From contig OX104117.1 of NCBI GenBank assembly GCA_944474755.1, positions 81,940,926 through 82,004,925 on the forward strand: DNA of 64,000 nt. Direction: 5' to 3'. Origin of the DNA: Limnoperna fortunei (Eukaryota > Mollusca > Bivalvia > Mytilida > Modiolidae). The notes beneath the pieces are model-generated. The model was not told the DNA's origin. It worked only from the letters and a program-made list of their open reading frames with translations, and searched no databases. Positions 23,246 through 35,400 of the stretch are shown one piece after another (position 1 is the stretch's first letter; each line of letters opens with the position of its first letter). The translations under genes and the position numbers were made by a program.

Positions 23246-25080
23246 GGGAACTGGTCATTTCGTACCCTTACAAATATGGTCAATTAGTACCCATCGCAGA
23301 GTCAATTCGTACCCGACTAAAATTTTATGAAATCGTAATGAAATTGTATGTATTAAAGGAGTGTGGTGATAATTTCTATTGTATGATGTAAGTTTATAAT
23401 AAGTTAGTGATTCTAAGGGTGCACATTAAATCACTTAGGTGAACTAAACATCTGTTGTCTTTATACATCTAGGATTTGTTCGACAATGCATCAAGAAAAC
23501 TTACTTAAAATGAAATATGTGAAATATGAAAACTTGTATCTTTCAAATTTTATTACGATAAATGACATAATTGGTCTGGTGTTGAAAAGATAAGGTGATG
23601 GGACCTTTCTACAGTAATATCATCTTGGAGAAAGTTCTCTGGGATGTGGGATTTGGCGATCTAAAAAAAATCATCATCATCATCTTAATTTTATAGTAAC
23701 TAAAACGTAAAATTTACCAATAAAATTAATAACAATAGAAACTAATTATCAAACTTATTTATACCTCACATATATGTGTTCTTTTACTCATCATTATATC
23801 TTAAATCACAATATGCCAACTAATTACAAATAAATTTGAGTAAAATAACCAATAAAACATTTAATTAATCATTTTTAATTTTTAAATACACAGGCCTGTC
23901 AACTTTTAAAAATCTCCATGGGGGTTTTTTATGCGCCAAAAAAAAAATTGCGCGCGAAAGTCTTTTCTTTTACAGATACATGTTCATTATTGTACAGCCA
24001 GCTGTGAAGGGATAAATATTTAACATATACATGTAGTTTGTTTTGCAATAAACTGTTCAATTCCTGTTTAAATTTGCAACTGAAGCAAAAAGGCAAAGAA
24101 ATGAGGCTTGAAGGTGTCACACTTTATTAACACAAAGTCCATGAAGTAAGGCATTATTACATTAAAGCACTATACATTTAAAGTTCAAACATCAAAATTA
24201 CATTAAAGCCTCAGCAAACTGTTGTATGTTACACAGGCCTTCTTTGCTGTCAGTAGTTGGTCCTTTTCTGGCTTCAGTTGGAAGCAAAGACAGTCTGTGT
24301 TTATCTTTGTAGTCAGAAGTGCACAAAGTGTTGTGTTGTCTAAGCAGGACCTTTGTTCTGTCTGAATGAAATACATTTCACGGTATCAAAACAGCATCCA
24401 AGCAGACTTCTTTAAACCCGTTCCGCCCATTCAAGTTTTTTTCATTAACCCTTTTGATCTTTTTGATTGAGTAATTAAAAACCCCAATTAGGAATGTAGT
24501 TAATAATGGTTAAAATTAATTATTTTTTACCAAAGACTAATAAAATTACCGTAATCCCATTACGACAACAACACCCAAGCTCCGAATTTCAATTTAACTA
24601 ATCATCCTATTAGGAACAAATTACTCATAATTATGTATCACTCGACTTTTGGATACAACAAGAAAAACAATAAAAATGTCAAATTTATGGCTTTAATTAA
24701 CTCTACGCCACCAGGTCAATTGGTCTTTAGATGAAGCGTAAAATTAGCCGACATCGTTATGAAACGAATAATTTGATTGGATGTTGTGGACAGTTGCTTC
24801 CCATGGTTGAAAATCGTGATTTTCCAAATTTTATCGGTAGGCATTGTTCAAAATCGGGTTTTTCATCCATTTTAGAAACCCGATATCGGGTTTCGGGTTT
24901 TCACAAAATCAAGACCCGAAAATCGGGAAAGTTGACAGGCCTGAATACATACAATTTCATTACGATTTTGGTCGGGTACGAATTGACCATCCGTCGGGTA
25001 CGAATTGACTCAGCGATGGGTACGAATTGACCATATTTGTAAGGGTATGAAATGGTCAGGGTACGAAATGACCATAACTC
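23246..25080. mobile_element. Foldback element 1 (TCATTTCGTACC arms)
   Basis: Arms of about 105-135 bp (23246-23352 and 24944-25080) are inverted and built of repeats of TCAATTCGTACCC, with TGGTCATTTCGTACCC near the tips. The flanking direct repeat is AAATATCC on both sides (23238-23245 and 25081-25088), a perfect 8-bp target duplication. A second transposon (23891-24943) sits at the inner edge of the right arm. The original element was about 780 bp. It lies in NUBP2 intron 1. Confidence 0.85.
23891..24943. mobile_element. hAT-like nonautonomous element, 6-bp target duplication, nested
   Basis: TIR of 16 bp, CAGGCCTGTCAACTTT, at both ends. The direct repeat AATACA flanks it (23885-23890 and 24944-24949). 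The interior is AT-rich without transposase. A CGGGTTTTCAC / AAACCCGATATCGGG palindromic patch lies near 24855-24900. A 6-bp duplication with a CAGG tip fits the hAT6-like subgroup, by inference. Confidence 0.72.
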
Positions 25081-25482
25081 AAATATCCTATATAGCTATT
25101 ATAAGTCCTTTGACAAAACCCGAAGAGTTCATATATATGATAAACCAGCTACAAGAAAACAAACTGGTGACTGGTGTGGTGATACCAAGGTTTAAATTAT
25201 TAAATAAATCGATGGAGACTCCCTACCAATACACTATATGGTGTCTTTACTATTACAAAATACATTATCATGCATCTTCTTCGTTAAAATAAAAGTTGAA
25301 GTCAAATCCCCCCTTTTTGGTTTTAGAGATTTCAACACTATTGACAAATGTCCTTGAATATAACATGCATCGGCCCAAAGCAAGTGTTGTCATTATAAGA
25401 TTTTATAATTAGAAATCGATATTTAGAACAAAAATGATTCTCAACTTTGAAAGAAAATCTGTAACATCGCAATATTTCTTAC

Positions 25483-25498
25483 TATTATGATCAGCCAT
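25483..25498 (-). CDS. NUBP2: NUBP2 exon 1, predicted start microexon
   Basis: On the minus strand ATGGCTGATCATAATA is followed by donor GTAAGA at 25482. It encodes MADHN plus one base, phase 1, exactly the phase needed by the P-loop exon (which starts with two bases completing a codon). The joined N-terminus has a length before the P-loop similar to animal NUBP2. The start context is only fair (C at -3, G at +4). The intron would be 10.9 kb. Not homology-proven because so few codons are involved. Confidence 0.45.
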
Positions 25499-25656
25499 TG
25501 GCAAAAATCACTTCAACGTTTAAGATTTTTCGTAAGGTCTCTGGATTTATCTTTAACAAATTTGAAGCAAGTTTAAGCGTTGCGACAACTCGGAATAGGA
25601 AAAATACAATCGACGCCCGACTTTTTACACCTTTATTTTTTGTTCAAATTAAAACT
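25499..25656. promoter_or_regulatory. Putative bidirectional promoter / 5' leaders of NUBP2 and MXRA7
   Basis: 158 bases separate the divergent start codons. The stretch is TATA-less and locally CpG-richer than its surroundings (AACGTT, GCGTTGCGAC, CGACGCCCGAC). Its core role depends on the NUBP2 exon-1 call being right. Confidence 0.4.
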
Positions 25657-25879
25657 ATGGCAGCAGATGATAGCACTTGGTATATGCTGACTATTAGCAT
25701 AACCAGTATTCTACTCGTATTGTCTACAATTTATACAATACGAAATGTACTGAAAATATGGAGGAAAGGTTCACCCATACCTGTGTCAGACAAAACGTCA
25801 CCTGGAGAAAATCAAACTATAGGGGAAAACACAGACGATGAAGTTGAAGACAACGAAACCGAAAGACCCGTAATGGAAG
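25657..25879 (+). CDS. MXRA7: MXRA7-like exon 1: signal anchor and acidic stem
   Basis: The ATG at 25657 has a good context (A at -3, G at +4). Residues 8-28 form one membrane segment (WYMLTISITSILLVLSTIYT), followed by a basic stop (RNVLKIWRK) and an acidic, disordered region. The donor GAAG/GTAAAC at 25880 leaves the exon in phase 1, and the last exon at 32153 begins with two bases, so they join as E-GGDAPE. The layout (N-terminal anchor, acidic linker, conserved C-terminal helix) is that of matrix-remodelling-associated protein 7, a poorly understood single-pass protein. An intermediate exon in the 6.3-kb intron cannot be excluded. The open frame continues upstream of the ATG without another ATG. 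Confidence 0.7.
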
Positions 25880-25896
25880 GTAAACCGTTTTAAGAT

Positions 25897-26479
25897 GAAT
25901 TACAGTCATTTTGTACCATAACCAAATCGTACCATTGCCATTTCGTACCCAAAATTACCAAATCGTACCATCAAAATGCCATATCGTACCATAACTTATT
26001 TCCATTTCGTACCATATGAAAATAATATCGTACAATATGTAAACAATTTCGTACCATGCGGAAAAATGAAATATTTTAATGTATAACATTTACAAATATT
26101 CGTAAAAAATCTTTAAATTAATCTTAAGAAGATATTTTCAATATTATTAATTAAAAAGGTTATTTGAAATAATTGCTGTGTAAACAAACAGGGCTTTATT
26201 ATTCATTAACAAGATGATGATGTTAATAAATTAAAAAATTAAAAATAAAAATAGTTTTTATTTCTATTTACCACTTTGATCGAAAGAGCAATATTATGCT
26301 GAAATTGCATACAGGTTTTCATTAATACACTTCCCCATATGGTACGAAATTATCATATTACACGGTCCCATATGGTACGAAATGGATATGATACGAAATG
26401 GTTATGGTACGAAATGGTTTTAATTATGGTACGATTTGGATGGTACGATTTTGGTTATGGTACGAAATGACTGGTTACC
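25897..26479. mobile_element. Foldback element 2 (TCATTTCGTACC arms)
   Basis: Arms at 25897-26060 and 26330-26479 consist of repeated, inverted CCATTTCGTACCATA-type motifs. The 8-bp direct repeat TTTAAGAT flanks it (25889-25896 and 26480-26487). It shares tip and motif with foldback element 1. The insertion point is 17 bases downstream of the MXRA7 exon 1 donor. 26488-26890 holds nothing further. Confidence 0.85.
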
Positions 26480-26900
26480 TTTAAGATCGGTACGATGGAC
26501 TGACGTGACACACAAAATATTCCGTTTGATCTTGACCTCGCAATGGTCTTGTCATACCTTTGTACCTTTGTCTTCGAGTCAAACAATAACCAAGCATTAG
26601 CTAGGCTCCTACAGACCCATCAACTTCTGTCCCTCTAATATAAAGCTTACTGTCTGAACATCTAAGAAAATATTCAGACTAATTTAAATTTCTCATAATT
26701 AGTTTGATAATTATTAAAATTGTTTTAAAGGATTTGTGTTTTAATAAAATTCAAATTTTAAGAAAAAATATGTCCAATAAATGCAAATTGATGACTTTCC
26801 AATTTAAAAAATGCCACCTAGTGTCCACTTCCAGTACCAAAAACTGCTGCTGTAGCTGCAGTTTGTACTGTTGAAACCTTTTGAAATGGACAATTGTCTT

Positions 26901-28395
26901 CGGTGTGACTTTTTACCCAAACAACATATGCAAACACACATTAAAATAATATTTTTTGCATTTCTATTACGTTTAAAGGTTTTATATACTATATTTTTGA
27001 TGAAAAATGTAATAAAAGTGAAGTTAACATGATGATTTTCGTTGTTAAAGTCAATTTTAAGAAGCCCCTTATGATCATGAAAAATGTATACCCAAGCACT
27101 CATTAAAATGACATTTTTGTTCTTAAATAAACAACAAAAAGGAAAAAGCGCTAATATTATGTTAAATAATGAATATCCAGTAGACATTACAATTTTAAAA
27201 CAAAAAAACCCCAAAATAGTTGTGTGACCATGCACTGCAATAATTGGATGTCTTGATTTTAGAGTGAAAGATGTGATGCGAACAATTGCATATTATATAA
27301 ACACTTGTGACAGGTGATCTTTATTGATTAACAATTATTAATAAATAGACATTTTTGTAGTAACTGGCTGACTTTGAAGTATTGTTGGATACACGGCTTA
27401 ATTTTTATTTTGTTTTAAAAAACTTTGAGGTGGGATATTGTGCCTACAAATTTAATGTAGGAACTAAAACTGTTATATTGATAAATTTGTCAAATTGAGT
27501 AATATATGAATTCATATAAAAAAAATGCATAATTGCATTATTTCAATATTCATTTCTATTTTCACACTTCATGTTAACCTTAATCTGATCTAATCTGGTA
27601 TTTTATTGTAAAAATAGCACTGATCGCACGTGCGCTACAAAAGGGGTCCGTAGAAATACCGCAAACTAATAGTGCACTAACAACATGAAGGATAACAGTA
27701 ATTACAACTGCAGTGCGTTGTTCTTTAGTCATCGGCAACTTATTTTTTACATAATCCGTCACATTGTCTTTGATATGTTTGGTGCATAATAGTTTGTTTG
27801 GTTTAGGAAAACCTTGTCGATAGCTTTAGTTAAACCGCCCTCGTCGTCACTACCAATACGAATATCAACACAATTAACTACTGTCTGTAATTGGGCTTTG
27901 GAATGAAAGAAAAATGAATGATATGTGTAATAGGAGCCATCCCAATGAAATAATGTAGGATCAATGAAAATCGGAGGTTCACGAGATGACTTTTTCACAA
28001 TTTTTTTGTTTTTATACACAAAGTTTGTAACATATGCTGGTCCGAGATTAAACGTTCTGTCAACTCCAAGAACACAGTCTTTGTCTTTTTCTAAATGAAG
28101 TTTCATATCTTCAATTTGTTGTTTGGTATAGCATATTAAAAATGGAGGTTTGCCGTTAGATAGAGATAGACCTGTACTGTTTATTTGTGTTTGTCGATTG
28201 CGTCATGTGTGATTGGACATAACCTTTTTTCATTTTTACTATTTTCTGTGATATTTATACATGATTGTCATGTGTTATATTTACCCTGTTTTTTAAAACT
28301 GAAATTTCATATGGAATAAATGTGCATTTAAAAATGTTTTTGTTGTTTATTTAAGTTTGGGTATGTTTGAGTAAGTTTGGGTAAAAAGTCACACC
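26901..28395 (-). mobile_element. MULE-type DNA transposon, degenerate, with TIRs and target duplication
   Basis: A 21-bp perfect TIR (26902-26922 and 28375-28395) begins GGTGTGACTTTTTACCC. The direct repeat CAATTGTCTT flanks the element (26891-26900 and 28396-28405), a 10-bp duplication in the 9-11 range typical of Mutator-like elements. It contains a broken MULE transposase piece on the minus strand. It lies in the MXRA7 intron. Confidence 0.82.
27580..28160 (-). pseudogene. MULE transposase fragment, frameshifted
   Basis: The minus-strand frame from about 28160 reads PPFLICYTKQQ, then VLGVDRTFNLGPAYVTNFVY with the catalytic D of GVDRTF. HWDGSYYTYHSFF follows, then IGSDDEGGLTKAI with the second acidic site. 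Near 27795 the frame shifts: homology continues in the next frame as LCTKHIKDNVTDYVKNKL, which fits the CTxHLKxN block of the family. The N-terminal DNA-binding part and the C-terminal third are missing. It cannot make a working transposase. Confidence 0.75.
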
Positions 28396-28406
28396 CAATT
28401 GTCTTT

Positions 28407-29420
28407 GATAAATTTTCACACTTCAGTTGAATGACAGGTGTCAATATCTGAGTGAGGAAGGTTATTAAAACTGCCTGCTGTGTAAACGCCATCGTTAATT
28501 AATTAACTTCATTACCCTTATTACCTGATGCTAATTGGAGGTGGAATAAACAAGCTTACCAGTGACATCGGTGTTATTCAAACTCACCTGTTGCCTATGG
28601 ATATAGTATCATCTACTAATAAGGTTAATAAGATGAAAAAATTTAATTGGCATAGACAAACAATATAAAAACAATCCAAAATCTGTATTTCAATATCATA
28701 GTCTTTTAGTACTGACAGCCGTAGTTTTTTTTGCCGGAAGTAAAAGGGGAGATAAATCATGTAAAACTGGAAATGGGTCAATTGCTATTTAATAAATAGT
28801 TATGTGCCATTGTCAGTAAACACAGTTGTTCTCTTTCAACATTTATAAAAATAAATAAAAAGAATATGTACTAAAAAGCTGTATCTTGGTAAAAACTTCC
28901 ATCATTGGCCATGTATACATACTAAATAACTCGGTTTACATTTGTTTTGCGCCATGTCCCTTTTATTCCTGTCATTCAGTTTCGAAGCATATGTATATTC
29001 CAATGGTGAATACTAATTATTGCACCTGACAATTTCATTTGTACCACTACCTCATGGAAGGTTCAATGTAAAATAATTTATTGAAATATTTTTTAGACCA
29101 TTCATACAGCATAGATTTTTTTCTTTTTATTTCTTTATTAAAATAGCTACCATTGTAACAATACCCTCTGATATAAAATTACACAAAAACAAGATAAAGT
29201 TAAAATTAAAAAAAACAAGGTAATGTTAAAACTAAATCTTTCAAAAGCTCCCTCTTTTTGTTATTGTCGTCACAGTGAAAATAATACAAAGGGGGAGCTA
29301 GTGAAAGATTTAATTTTAATTAGATCAGATTTATTATGATTGAGTAAAACTTTGCTTGGTCCTATTTCATCTACATGGATAATTAAAAATCATAGTTTTA
29401 TCCAGCAAATCACTTTTTTT
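28407..29420. other. MXRA7 intron, unannotated part
   Basis: AT-rich. An inverted pair, TCTTTCAAAAGCTCCCTCTTT (29237-29257) and GGGGGAGCTAGTGAAAGATT (29291-29310), suggests another small MITE edge. No exon recognised. Confidence 0.4.
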
Positions 29421-31420
29421 AGCTCACCTGGACCGAATGTCCATGTGAGCTATTGCTATCACTTGGCGTCTGTCGTCCGTCGTAAACTTTTTCAAAAATC
29501 TTCTCCTCTGAAACCACTGGGCCAATTTTTTTCAAACTTGGCCACAATCATCCTTAGGGTTCCTAGTTTCAAGTTTGTACCCAGGGTGTTGATCAACAGA
29601 CAAATATGGCCGCTGTTACTAAAAATAGAACATGGGGGTCAACACAGGTTTTTGATCATTATCTAAAAAACTATAATAGCTATAGAGAAAACTGTTACTT
29701 CAAATTGATCAGCACATTAAGGTCTACAATAGTTGCTATTAGTTCGAAGTTGTGTATTGGCTTCTTGTAGGAGTTATTGCCCTTTTTTGACGATTTTTGA
29801 CAAAATTTTTGGTATTTACAATATAATCTGAAAAATATACGAGGTAGAGTGAAACTGTAAATGGCAAAAATGATCAGCAAATAAAAGCCCTACAATTCAC
29901 TTGATTGGTCTGAAATTGTCAGATGACTCTTAATATGAGTTATTGCCTTTAAATGGTAATTTTTTATGAAATTTTCCGTTTTTGTCCTGTAACTTTAAAA
30001 CTATAACAGCTAGAGTAAAACTGTAAATAGCAAAAATGATCAACAATACATGCCCTACAATTCACTATATTAGTCTGAAATTGTCAGATGACTCCTTATA
30101 GGAGTTATTGCCCTTAAATGGCAATTTTTTATGAAATTTTCCGTTTTTGTCCTGTAACTTGAAAACTATAGCAGCTAGATTGAAACTGTAAATTGCACAA
30201 ATGATCAGCAATAAAGACCCTACAATTCACTTGATTGGTCTGAAATTGTCAGATGACTCCTTATATGAGTTATTGCCCTTAAATGGTAATTTTTTATGAA
30301 ATTTTCCGTTTTTGTCCTGTAACTTTAAAACTATAACAGCTAGAGTAAAACTGTAAAGAGCAAAAATGATCAACAATACAAGCCCTACAATTCACTGAAT
30401 TAGTCTGAAATTGTCAGATGACTCCTTATAGGAGTTATTGCCCTTAAATGGCAATTTTTTATGAAATTTTCCGTTTTTGTCCTGTAACTTGAAAACTATA
30501 GCAGCTAGATTGAAACTGTAAATTGCACAAATGATCAGCAATAAAGACCCTACAATTCACTTGATTGGTCTGAAATTGTCAGATGACTCCTTATATGAGT
30601 TATTGCCCTTAAATGGTAATTTTTCTGAAATTTTCCGTTTTTGTCCTGTAACTTTAAAACTATAACAGCTAGAGTAAAACTGTAAATAGCAAAAATGATC
30701 AACAATACAAGCCCTACAATTCACTGTATTAGTCTGAAATTGTCAGATGACTCCTTATATGAGTTATTGCCCTTAAATGGTAATTTTTTATGAAATTTTC
30801 CGTTTTTGTCCTGTAACTTTAAAACCATAGCAGCTAGAGTGAAATAATAAATTGCAAAAATGATCAGCACAAAAGCCCTACAATTCATTTAATTGGTCTG
30901 AAATTGTCAGATGACTCCTTATAGGGGTTATTGCCCTTAAATGACAATTTTGTTAAGAAATTTTCCATTTTTGTCCTGTAACTTGAAAACTATAGTAGCT
31001 AGATTAAAACTGTAAATTGCACAAATGATCAGCAATAGAAGCCCTACAAATGATTGCTTAGTCCAAAAATTGCAAGACGACTCTTTATAGGAGTTATTGC
31101 CCTTTCATTATGAATTTGGACATATGAACAGTTTTTTAATTGTAAATTAGTCTATAACACACCTATTAGTAGAGTAAAACTGTAAATTTCTAAAGTACCC
31201 TAAAGGACAATGCCTAAAAACCATTTAATTTTCAGAAATTGTGGATGGCACCTTATAGGAGTTATTGTATTTAACAAATTTTTTGAAGAAATGTTTAGTT
31301 TTTGGACAGTAACTTAAAAGCTATAACAACTAGACTGAAACTGTTAATTTCAAAAATTTTAATATAGTTTAAGTCATTTGGATTCCAGGTGAGCGATTAC
31401 AGGCTCCTGGGAGCCTCTAG
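29421..31420 (-). mobile_element. Family-A hairpin-ended repeat, full length, 165-bp central repeats (A6)
   Basis: On the minus strand it starts CTAGAGGCTCCCAGGAGCCT at 31420 with tag CGCTCACCTGG and ends in the 3' hairpin at 29421. The centre has about eight units of around 165-175 bp (TTTCCGTTTTTGTCCTGTAA on the plus strand). It lies antisense to MXRA7. Confidence 0.9.
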
Positions 31421-32152
31421 TTTTTTTTAATTCACATGATTGCAAAAATACAATCAAAGATCTACTAGTATACCAAATTTTTTCTGTAAATTCTTATACT
31501 AGTATATTGACTTTATTTTCATTGAAACTCATAAATTAACACACACTCCGAAATTTATCAATAAAAAAATTAAATAATAAACTTTAATCATATACATGTA
31601 TGGTACGAAAACTGGGCCTGTTAAATTTAAATTTCAGGTCCCTTGCATTGGCATACAAAATTATAAAGAATGAAGACTCCAAAATGTTTTATCAGTTTGG
31701 AACAAAGCTGCTTGTTGGCTTATTTTTTTATCTAGGACAATGAAAAAAAATATTCTTGATTGTTCTCATTTTATCATTAGAGTCATTATATACATTTACA
31801 TGAATAAACCCTAAACTAGTTTTTTTTTTTTTTAATGAAATTGTATTAATTGAAATTCAAGAAAGAAAATTTTCCACAAAAGTGATAATATTATTTTATA
31901 TGATGTTAATGCCATGTACATGTGGTTACATGTGTACACTACAATACATCAGTCTGCGAAATTAGCACAAGTCCGCTGGCCCCTGGCCAGTAAAAATCCT
32001 TTCGGGCAAGTGAAATTTTGATAAAATTTATATTGAATATATAGGAGAAAATCCAAAAGTTCAGGATTCGAGCAAGTGAGTTGCAAATCCTAATTTCAAG
32101 CACTGATACATGCCAGAATTTGTCAACAAAATGTCATTTAACTTTATAACAG
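31421..32152. other. MXRA7 intron 3' part
   Basis: AT-rich. The presumed acceptor is CATTTAACTTTATAACAG/G at 32152. A single TGTATGGTACGAAAA near 31597 recalls the foldback arm motif but has no partner. Confidence 0.4.
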
Positions 32153-32400
32153 GTGGTGATGCACCAGAGATTGACCCCATGCAATACTGTGAACACATTC
32201 AGAGTGAAGTGAAAAAGGCTAAAATACGGGTAGCCGAGAAGAGAATAGGAGAAACAATGACACCAGAGCAAATAGCAGAGGAAAAAGAGCTTCAAAGAAA
32301 ACAGTTGGAGGAAATATTCAGACTAATGCAAGAGCAGAATGAGAAATTTGGTGTCAGCAGTGTAGAAGACATACAGAACCAAATGAAACTATATGTGTGA
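32153..32400 (+). CDS. MXRA7: MXRA7-like terminal exon
   Basis: It encodes 81 codons after the split codon. The C-terminal helix has EEKELQRKQLEEIFRLM, then KFGVSSVEDIQNQMKLYV. This matches the conserved MXRA7 C-terminus (the EQL-x-x-IF-x-LM ... FG ... D-x-Q-x-Q-x-LY pattern). The upstream in-frame ATGs (32110, 32131) lie before the predicted acceptor and are not needed. The predicted protein with exon 1 is 156 residues, slightly shorter than vertebrate MXRA7, mainly in the linker. Confidence 0.85.
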
Positions 32401-35400
32401 ATGTACATCTTTAAGAAGGGGTGTGTAATGACACGATAGTTATTTGTTTCATTCAGTAATGATTTTGGTTCACGTTTACAAATTTAGGATATATTTCAAT
32501 GCACATCACTGGTATAGAAATTTGTAATTGGTATACATGAAAGTACAATTTTAGAAAATCCAATACATATATAAGTTTGTATGTACTCCTCTCTTTAATA
32601 ATTATGTGAAACTAAATATAATATGAATGAATGGAAAACTAAACAAATGTCTTAACAAGCAAAAGTTGTAAAAAAATTGTAGTCCCGTTAAATACTTGTT
32701 CGATTTATTATAATGAGAACATTCTGTCATTACATTCCTCTTCTTAACAAGATGATGGAGAGAGGTTGTTAAGTTCTTCTTTATAATTGTTGTAAGGCTT
32801 AGTTAGTTTATACTGTGTTAACTTTGGCTTCATACTTATTTAATTACGTTTATATATAATAAAACAGTTGAGTAAATTGGACAAGAGACTTTATGCAGTT
32901 ATATTTGTATAAGTTTATTGAATTATAATTTAATATCACTAATTTTTACAGTTAAATTTCTGTTACATTACAAAATTGCAAATTTTGAAAAATTTTACAT
33001 ATAAATATATAATGGCTCTTTGCCCATATGATATTTAACAGGGATTGATCAGGAAAGTTGTTTCAGTGCTAGACAGTAGGCAATGACCCACTTCATATTT
33101 TAAAGTGTACAATTTTAGAAAATTTTAGTCTCTACATGGGCTTTTGACTATTAAGCACCATTGGTTAGTGGTCCCTGTGCAATTCAAACTTTAATACATA
33201 AAGAAGAAAACATGCATGAAATATAGAGTAGTTAATATTCTGGGATGGAAGTGATTTTTAGTCTTTTTCACTAAAGTAGTTGGTCATCCAAGTTTATTCT
33301 TTTAATTGTAATGCTATACGCCATTTCCAGACAGGTAATTATAATAATAAATTGTGATCAACATAAGTATATGAAAACTCTGGAAATTGACAAGAACAAA
33401 AAACATAAAAAGTGATCTTAATTTGCATTATTGTTTTGTCATTGTTTAGCAGAATAATACAACTCTAGTCTAGAAAACAGTTGTGATATATTTGTTAATC
33501 TGCACATAGTTTATGCATAATACTTTTTTTGTTTTACAAATTATTTTGTATGCATGATGTATAAATTAATTTTTAACTTAAAATCAAGTTACAAATTATT
33601 TACACAGTTTGGGACATATATGAACAGTTCGAAGTATTCAGATCTACCGAATTCAACTCTACCCATTATATTAGGGTTTTTTGGAGAAAAACATCTTCAA
33701 AACAATTTTTTTTAAGTTTTACTGTACAAATGTGGATAAACTTTAAAAAAGCAGACTTTTCCAACTTTTCCTGTGTATGATTTGATGTTGGTATTTAAAT
33801 TTTGTAAAGGTGCAAAAAATGTCTCATGGTGCTTTTATTTATTATACATTTTTAGTTATACAAAAAATTTAAATATCATTTTTAGTTATATAAAAAATTA
33901 AATATAACAACATATAACTGTAGATGTTAGATATTAAGTATACAATATTAAAAAAATGATCTTATGCAATTTTATTGCAAACTGTGATTTAAAGTGTTTG
34001 GTGGTATTCTAATCATGATGTAATTAGATTCCATTTTAGATCCCTAATGGAATATTTCGCACATGGTTTAAAGTTATGGAAAATCTAGAAATCAGAAAAA
34101 AAATCACAAAAAGAAAAACCCAAGTACATTCTACATGCAAAACATAGTGTTAAAATCTGATTTCAAACCTTTTATTAATTTATTTGTGTAGTGTAGATGT
34201 TTATGGTGTCATCGACAAGTAGATATAGTGAATTTACTCAAGCATTCCAAGTGTATTGACAATATTGTGATATATTGTGTGTGTTAAATGTTGTCAACAT
34301 GGAGGATAATTTAGATGTTCATAAAGTCATAAATAACAAGTCATTTTCTTTTAAACTAGAACTTGCTTAGGGTGTAATGTCAGTCCTGTTTTTGTTAGTG
34401 CAACTCCTCCTATTGTGCATATAGACAGGAAATTATGACCAGATATTTTTTGTTAGAGTTATTCCCCACTTGAACTTGGAAATTTGTCAAAATATATGTT
34501 TAAACAACTTGTAAGCACTTCTCTGAAACTACTGATAAGAATTTGATTAAACTTGGTAGGAATGAAGGACACATGTAGTTGTGGATATCGACAGGAAGCT
34601 ATGACCTTATAATTTTTGTAAGATTTATGTCATTATGAACTTAGAAATTTCTCAAAAATATGAATGAAATAACTCATTAGCGAGTATAACTAGAAACTAC
34701 TGATCATCATTTTGATGAACTTGATAGGTACGCGGGAGCATGGGGTATGAATATACGCACTAAGGTTTTTTAATTTTAAATATTTTCTAAAAGCGTAAGA
34801 AATTAGTAGTCAAGCGATAATTTCAAAAATTGTTCTTGCCAGATATATACATTGTCCTAGATATTGTAATATTTTACCTAAAGTGATATATTCCTGACAA
34901 ATTAAGTTTGACACAAAGAAATTAGGACTTGGTAGAAATGGGAGATACTGAAATGGCTTCTTGTGTATCTAGACTTTTCGTCAAAATCACTGAATGACTT
35001 TTGGAATGTTGGTAAGTTTTCCATGTTCACAATATCTAATCAAATTTATAGTTGTGTTCAAAGATATTATTATATTACGAGTTCTAGTCATTTATATTGT
35101 TAAAGTTTATTATATATGAAATTTTTATGCTCAAAGCTTTAGTGAAATTCTGTTATTCACATGCAATTGTCCAAAAGGTTTTTGTGTATAGTATTTTTTG
35201 CTATAAGGTTTAAAATATATATCTCTTTAAAAATTAAATACCTGCAAAAAAGTGGTTGCAAATAAGAAAATTTAAGAATGTAAAAACTCAGTTATTTATT
35301 GTGATATATATATATCCCTTCAAACAAGCCATTTTATTCTTGATTATGGTGATACACCTTCCAGTAATCAAGCCAATTTTGCAATAGACTGGCCAGTCCT

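Noticed and set aside
25498..25656. Extension of MXRA7 exon 1 upstream to 25498
   Set aside because: The upstream frame opens at TTG and has no ATG. The membrane segment is naturally N-terminal from 25657.
26804..27235. 143-codon minus-strand open frame across the MULE edge
   Set aside because: It crosses the TIR and target duplication of the transposon and has no recognisable domain; AT-rich chance frame.
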